Positions 15,298 to 18,940 of a DNA stretch of 18,940 bases are shown here, one piece after another (within the stretch, counting starts at the first letter, position 1; each line of letters starts with the position of its first letter). The stretch lies in assembly GCA_947174985.1 (NCBI GenBank), contig CAMWLB010000017.1:1-18940 (forward strand), in the 5' to 3' direction. This DNA comes from an uncultured Lachnospiraceae bacterium. GTDB taxonomy: Bacteria; Bacillota; Clostridia; Lachnospirales; Lachnospiraceae. A model generated the notes under the pieces. It was not told the DNA's origin. It did no database searches and saw only the letters and a list, made by a program, of their open reading frames with translations. The translations under genes were made by a program, and so were the position numbers.

Positions 15298-16398
15298 CTA
15301 TTTTCTGCACAACTCTTCTATATATGCCTTCCACTGGCGGCAGATAGCTTCCGTATTTGCCTCTTCGCCTATTTTGCGGGCATTATCGCCCAGCCTTTCC
15401 GCCAATTCTCTGTCCTCTATCAGGCGTAACATACCGGCCTCCATCGCATCTGCATCCTTTATCGGCACCAGAAGCCCATTTTCCCCATCCCGAATCAGAG
15501 TTGCCGGGCCACCGCAGGGACAATCCGTTGCCACGACAGGAAGCCCCAGCGCCATTGCCTCCATCAGCGCATTGTGAAGTCCTTCCCAATCGGAGGAAAA
15601 AGCAAAAAGCGACGCGTCCTCCAGCTTCTTTTCCAGTTCGTCGCTCGCCCCCATAAGCAGCACCCACTCCTCTGCATGATGTTTCGCGATACTCTGTTCC
15701 AGCAGCTCCTTTGTTCCATCTTTGGAATCGCCGCCGTAAATCTCCAGCTTATAATCCGGATGCTTCTCATGCACCTTTACAAAAGCATCTATCAGCATAA
15801 GCTGGTTTTTAAAATCCACCAGCCGCCCCGACTGCACCACCGCTTTTCTTCGCTGAAGAGGCTTGGGTCTGCCAATATATTTATCGTGAATCGGATTGAG
15901 TATAATCCTTGATTTTTTCTGTATTTTAGACGAAAAAAAACTTTTGGCACCCTCTGTTTGAAATACCGTTCCCACCGCCCTTGGATAAAGCAGGGGAATT
16001 AAAAACTTATCACTTTTATTCCTGTAATTCTGATAAGGATTTGTCCGCACCGACACAACAACAGGGAACTTCGTCAGCATCGTCGCCATCAAAGCCCTGT
16101 AATTTGCCTTTTGTGCAAAGGCAACCACAATGTCAGGCTTCTCCTTTTTTAGAAAAGCCCGTAGATTTTGGATACGGTAAAAAAACTGCCGCCAGCCGGA
16201 AGCCTCCTCCTGCTTTTTTGTAAGCCCCACATGCACCCGCCTGATTCTCTCATCTATGGCAAACTCATTCTCCGCAACCCATTCCGTGGCTATCAGAACC
16301 TCATACCCATCGCCGGCAAAATGATTGGCAAGCGTCGTCACCACACGTTCCGCTCCGCCCTGCTCCAGACAGTTCAAGTGAAATACTATTTTACGCAT
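15298..16398 (-). CDS. Family 4 glycosyltransferase
   Basis: 366 residues, GT-B fold, cytoplasmic face of the membrane. The N terminus reads HLNCLEQGGAERVV with the GGAERV motif (14-19). The C-terminal nucleotide-sugar domain has VVQSGRLVDFKNQ (187-199) and the EGLHNALME E-x7-E pair (Glu272, Glu280), then GLPVVATDCPCGGPATLI. These features are typical of retaining GT4 enzymes that add GalNAc, Gal or related sugars to a lipid-linked chain. Donor and acceptor are unknown; UDP-GalA or UDP-GlcA made by the two preceding genes is an attractive candidate. ATG 16398 follows AGGAG with good spacing, only 8 bases after the epimerase stop, which implies tight coupling. Confidence 0.92.
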   Translation of the reverse strand: MRKIVFHLNCLEQGGAERVVTTLANHFAGDGYEVLIATEWVAENEFAIDERIRRVHVGLTKKQEEASGWRQFFYRIQNLRAFLKKEKPDIVVAFAQKANYRALMATMLTKFPVVVSVRTNPYQNYRNKSDKFLIPLLYPRAVGTVFQTEGAKSFFSSKIQKKSRIILNPIHDKYIGRPKPLQRRKAVVQSGRLVDFKNQLMLIDAFVKVHEKHPDYKLEIYGGDSKDGTKELLEQSIAKHHAEEWVLLMGASDELEKKLEDASLFAFSSDWEGLHNALMEAMALGLPVVATDCPCGGPATLIRDGENGLLVPIKDADAMEAGMLRLIEDRELAERLGDNARKIGEEANTEAICRQWKAYIEELCRK

Positions 16399-16406
16399 AT
16401 TTGCTC

Positions 16407-17423
16407 CTAAATGTCCTTTTCCTTGCCATAATAGTCAAAATACCACTCAGCAAATTTCCCCAGCCCCTCTTCAATACTCGTGCTTGGCTTAAAATCAAAA
16501 TCCTGCATAAGCTCGGTCACGTCCGCGTAGGTCTGGTACACGTCGCCGGGCTGCATGGGAAGGTATTCCTTCTTCGCTTCCCTGCCCAGCGCCTTTTCCA
16601 GCGTCTCGATAAAATACATCAGCTTCTCCGGCTGGTTGTTGCCGATATTGTATACCTTGTGCTGTACGCCGTCCGCATCTGCCGCCGGCGGATTGCAGAG
16701 CATGTTGACAATTCCCGTCACAATATCATCCACATAGGTAAAATCCCTATACATATCACCCTGATTGAAAATTTTAATAGGCTCCCCCCGCAATATCTTC
16801 TGCGTAAAGGAAAAATATGCCATGTCCGGTCTTCCGAAAGGACCATATACAGTAAAAAAGCGCAGCCCCGTCGCCGGAATATGATATAGATGGCTATAAG
16901 TATATGCCATCAGTTCATTGCTCTTCTTGGTTGCGGCATACAAGCTGATTGGCTTGTCCACCTTATCCTCCACAGAAAAAGGCACTTCCTTCCGATTGCC
17001 ATAAACCGAACTGGAGGAAGCATACACCAAATGTGTTACCGGATAATGCCTGCACGCCTCCAGCACATTAAAAAAACCAACAATATTACTGTCTATATAA
17101 GCCTGCGGATTTTCTATGGAATAGCGGACGCCTGCCTGTGCGGCAAGGTTCACTACAATGTCCGGCTTCTCCTCCTCAAAAATACGGAAAAGACCTTCCT
17201 TGTCCGCAATATCCTGCCTGCAAAAACGATACGCAGGATAATCCTTTAATCCTTCCAGTCGGTCCTCCTTCAGCGTCACCTCATAGTAATCGTTCAAATT
17301 GTCCAACCCGACCACCGTAACGCCTGCTTCCAAAAGCCGCTTCGACAGATGGAAACCGATAAACCCTGCTCCGCCTGTCACCAGCACCTTTTTCCCAATG
17401 TCTAATTGATTAAAATCTGCCAT
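16407..17423 (-). CDS. UDP-glucuronate 4-epimerase
   Basis: 338 residues, extended short-chain dehydrogenase. The NAD loop is TGGAGFIG (16-23), then LAAQAGVRYS, SSSSVYG (136-142) and the catalytic Tyr162-x3-Lys166 in YAATK. RFFTVYGPFGRPDMAYF is the hallmark of the CapI/GAE group that interconverts UDP-GlcA and UDP-GalA, rather than of GalE. It acts in the cytosol on the product of ugd, which is the preceding gene with a 40-base gap. ATG 17423 has AAAGGAAG close upstream; the longer frame begins with a TTG at 17450 and lacks comparable support. CapI and LpsL are names used for related proteins, but I assign no symbol. Confidence 0.93.
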   Translation of the reverse strand: MADFNQLDIGKKVLVTGGAGFIGFHLSKRLLEAGVTVVGLDNLNDYYEVTLKEDRLEGLKDYPAYRFCRQDIADKEGLFRIFEEEKPDIVVNLAAQAGVRYSIENPQAYIDSNIVGFFNVLEACRHYPVTHLVYASSSSVYGNRKEVPFSVEDKVDKPISLYAATKKSNELMAYTYSHLYHIPATGLRFFTVYGPFGRPDMAYFSFTQKILRGEPIKIFNQGDMYRDFTYVDDIVTGIVNMLCNPPAADADGVQHKVYNIGNNQPEKLMYFIETLEKALGREAKKEYLPMQPGDVYQTYADVTELMQDFDFKPSTSIEEGLGKFAEWYFDYYGKEKDI

Positions 17424-17463
17424 AACTTCCTTTCCGCAAGTCTTGCCCAAACGTCTCTGCCTT

Positions 17464-18774
17464 TTATCTTCCTATGCTGTAGTATTCCACACCGGCAGCC
17501 TGCATCGCCTTTTTATCATACAAATTTCTGCCGTCATACACAAGCGGAATTTCCATATTTTTCTGAAACTGCTCGGATGAAATTTCCTTTATCTGCTTCC
17601 ACTCCGTGAATATAAAGCAGATATGTGCGCCCGCAAGCGCTTCCTCCGGCTTCTCCACATAAGAAATACTTCCCTTCCCATGCTGCCCCGCAGGATATCG
17701 CTTTTTAAAATTCTCTGCCGCCACCGGATCGTAGGCAACAAGCTCCGCACCTTCTGCAAGCAAAAGCTCCACATTGTCAAGAGACGGCGCTTCCCGCAAA
17801 GCATCCGTTCCCGGCTTAAACGCCAGCCCGAGAATAGCGACTCTAAGCCCTTCAAAGGTAATCATTCTCTGGCTCGCCTTCTTAAAGAGCATGGTCTTTT
17901 GGGAAGCGTTAACCTCCACAGCAGCTTCCACCGTCCTAAGCTGATAGCCGTGCTGCTTTGCAATATATTTCAACGCCTTCGTGTCCTTCGGGAAACAACT
18001 TCCGCCGTAGCCGATTCCCGCCTTTAAAAAATTCGCGCCGATTCTGGCGTCATAACTCATTCCCTTTGCCACATCCTCAATATCCGCACCCACCAGCTCA
18101 CAGAGATTGGCAATATCATTCATGTAAGATATCTTCAATGCCAGAAAATCATTGGCGGCATATTTTGTCATCTCCGCGGAACGCCTGTTGACTGCTACAA
18201 TTGGTCTTTCAAAAGGCGCATAAATCTGCCGCAGCATGTCCTCCGCCCATTCGCTCTCCGTTCCGATGATGATGCGCGCCGCCTCCATGGTATCATGTAC
18301 CGCAGAGCCCTGCGCCAGAAATTCCGGATTGGAAGCGACCTCCACCTTCACATCATGCTTTAAGAAATCCTTGATAAACTGCTCCACCCTGTCGTTAGTG
18401 CCCACCGGTACAGTGGACTTTACCACCACAAGGCAGTCCTTCTCCAGATTTTCCGCAATCTGTCTGGAAACCGCTGCAATATAGCTTAAATTGGCGCTGC
18501 CGTCCGGCTGCTCCGGCGTGCCGACACCGATAAAAATAGCGTCCGGATTCCGGTAAGCGCTCCTATAGTCCGTGGTATAATGCAGTCTGCCGGCGGCATA
18601 ATTGCGTTGCATCAGCTCCTCCAAATCCGCTTCGTAAATAGGAGACACCCCACTCTCCATCAGCTTCACTTTCTTTTCATCCACGTCCACACAGGTCACA
18701 TCATGCCCTTTTTCCGCAAAGCAGACGCCTGCCACCAATCCTACGTATCCGGTTCCAGCTACTGTCAGTTTCAT
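17464..18774 (-). CDS. ugd: UDP-glucose 6-dehydrogenase
   Basis: 436 residues, usual length for bacterial Ugd. It oxidises UDP-glucose twice with NAD to UDP-glucuronate in the cytosol. The N-terminal NAD site is GTGYVG (7-12), with GVGTP (83-87) and VKSTVPVGT (118-126) following. The central helix carries the conserved Lys204 and Asn208, and the catalytic Cys260 sits in GYGGSCFPKD (255-264). AILGLAFKPGTDALREAPS marks the C-terminal UDP-binding domain. ATG 18774 starts directly at the dinucleotide fold and follows GGAGG with a 10-base gap; the ATG at 18810 would add 12 unconserved residues translated from the leader. It is the first visible gene of the right-hand block. Tyrosine phosphorylation control, known in some Gram-positive Ugd proteins, cannot be judged here. 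Confidence 0.95.
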   Translation of the reverse strand: MKLTVAGTGYVGLVAGVCFAEKGHDVTCVDVDEKKVKLMESGVSPIYEADLEELMQRNYAAGRLHYTTDYRSAYRNPDAIFIGVGTPEQPDGSANLSYIAAVSRQIAENLEKDCLVVVKSTVPVGTNDRVEQFIKDFLKHDVKVEVASNPEFLAQGSAVHDTMEAARIIIGTESEWAEDMLRQIYAPFERPIVAVNRRSAEMTKYAANDFLALKISYMNDIANLCELVGADIEDVAKGMSYDARIGANFLKAGIGYGGSCFPKDTKALKYIAKQHGYQLRTVEAAVEVNASQKTMLFKKASQRMITFEGLRVAILGLAFKPGTDALREAPSLDNVELLLAEGAELVAYDPVAAENFKKRYPAGQHGKGSISYVEKPEEALAGAHICFIFTEWKQIKEISSEQFQKNMEIPLVYDGRNLYDKKAMQAAGVEYYSIGR

Positions 18775-18819
18775 CTTGGTTGTTCCTCCGTTTTTCCAAT
18801 ATCCAAACATACACTTGAT

Positions 18820-18852
18820 AAAAAAGGGCTGTCACGCTCCTTCGCGCGCAGC
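18820..18852 (-). terminator. Intrinsic-terminator-like hairpin just before ugd
   Basis: On the minus strand GCTGCGCGC pairs with GCG-TG-CAGC around a 6-base loop, with one bulged A and one G-U, and is followed by CC and six T (18820-18825). Only about 45 bases separate it from the ugd start and I see no promoter in that space. It either ends a gene lying further right or acts as an attenuator in the ugd leader. In 18853-18940 I see no coding sequence and no convincing promoter. Confidence 0.62.
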
Positions 18853-18940
18853 TCCTTCCCATTAAAATTTGCCCATATTTTTTGCCGTCTCAAAAGAAAA
18901 TAATATTGCTTCCAAACATTGCTTATCTACATTTCTCTAC

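Noticed and set aside
18853..18940. TTGAGA at the right edge as the -35 of a ugd promoter
   Set aside because: The nearest -10-like hexamer (TTTAAT) is 21 bases away and the terminator-like hairpin would follow at once; not convincing.

Overview
The window is the distal part of a surface-polysaccharide (capsule or cell-wall glycan) biosynthesis locus from a low-to-mid GC Gram-positive bacterium. Strong AGGAGG-type ribosome binding sites, intrinsic terminators with T-tracts, a Spo0A-like box and the style of the membrane proteins suggest a spore-forming Clostridia lineage, probably Lachnospiraceae. The lineage is an inference; no rRNA or marker gene is present. Apart from the tail of one plus-strand gene at the left edge, all twelve genes lie on the minus strand and read from right (about 18.8 kb) to left.

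Right block (18.8 to 9.3 kb, likely one transcript): UDP-glucose 6-dehydrogenase (ugd) and a UDP-glucuronate 4-epimerase together convert UDP-Glc to UDP-GlcA to UDP-GalA. They are followed by a GT4 glycosyltransferase, an AsnB-type glutamine amidotransferase that may amidate a uronic acid, two multi-pass family-3 acyltransferases (the second conspicuously AT-rich), and a large GT-C-like membrane protein. An intrinsic-terminator-like hairpin sits only about 45 bases before ugd. The block ends at a 134-base nested palindrome (9115-9248).

Middle block (9.1 to 6.8 kb): a PseB-type UDP-GlcNAc 4,6-dehydratase has its own strong extended -10 promoter. Next comes an unrecognised protein with a degenerate phosphoribosyltransferase-like C-terminal half. 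Its upstream region carries an inverted pair of Spo0A-like boxes and a large inverted repeat.

Left block (6.8 to 0.17 kb): a second promoter, almost identical base for base to the pseB promoter, precedes a tight operon. The operon holds a bifunctional fucokinase / fucose-1-phosphate guanylyltransferase (fkp; GDP-fucose salvage), a GNAT N-acetyltransferase, a WecE-type sugar aminotransferase, and two membrane proteins in the same reading frame that may be the two halves of one GT-C-type transferase. It ends in a bidirectional terminator shared with a convergent SGNH-hydrolase gene.

Together the genes make or modify four unusual sugar precursors: UDP-GalA (possibly amidated later), GDP-L-fucose, a 4-keto-6-deoxy-AltNAc nucleotide, and a 4-amino-4,6-dideoxy sugar with N-acetylation. 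They also provide acyl decoration and membrane glycosyl transfer. No flippase, recognisable polymerase, initiating sugar-phosphate transferase or rmlAB is visible, so the locus must extend further right or rely on genes elsewhere. No non-coding stretch exceeds 300 bases; the longest (8998-9275 and 7782-8004) are described as promoter and repeat features. No tRNA, rRNA, CRISPR array or transposase was seen.
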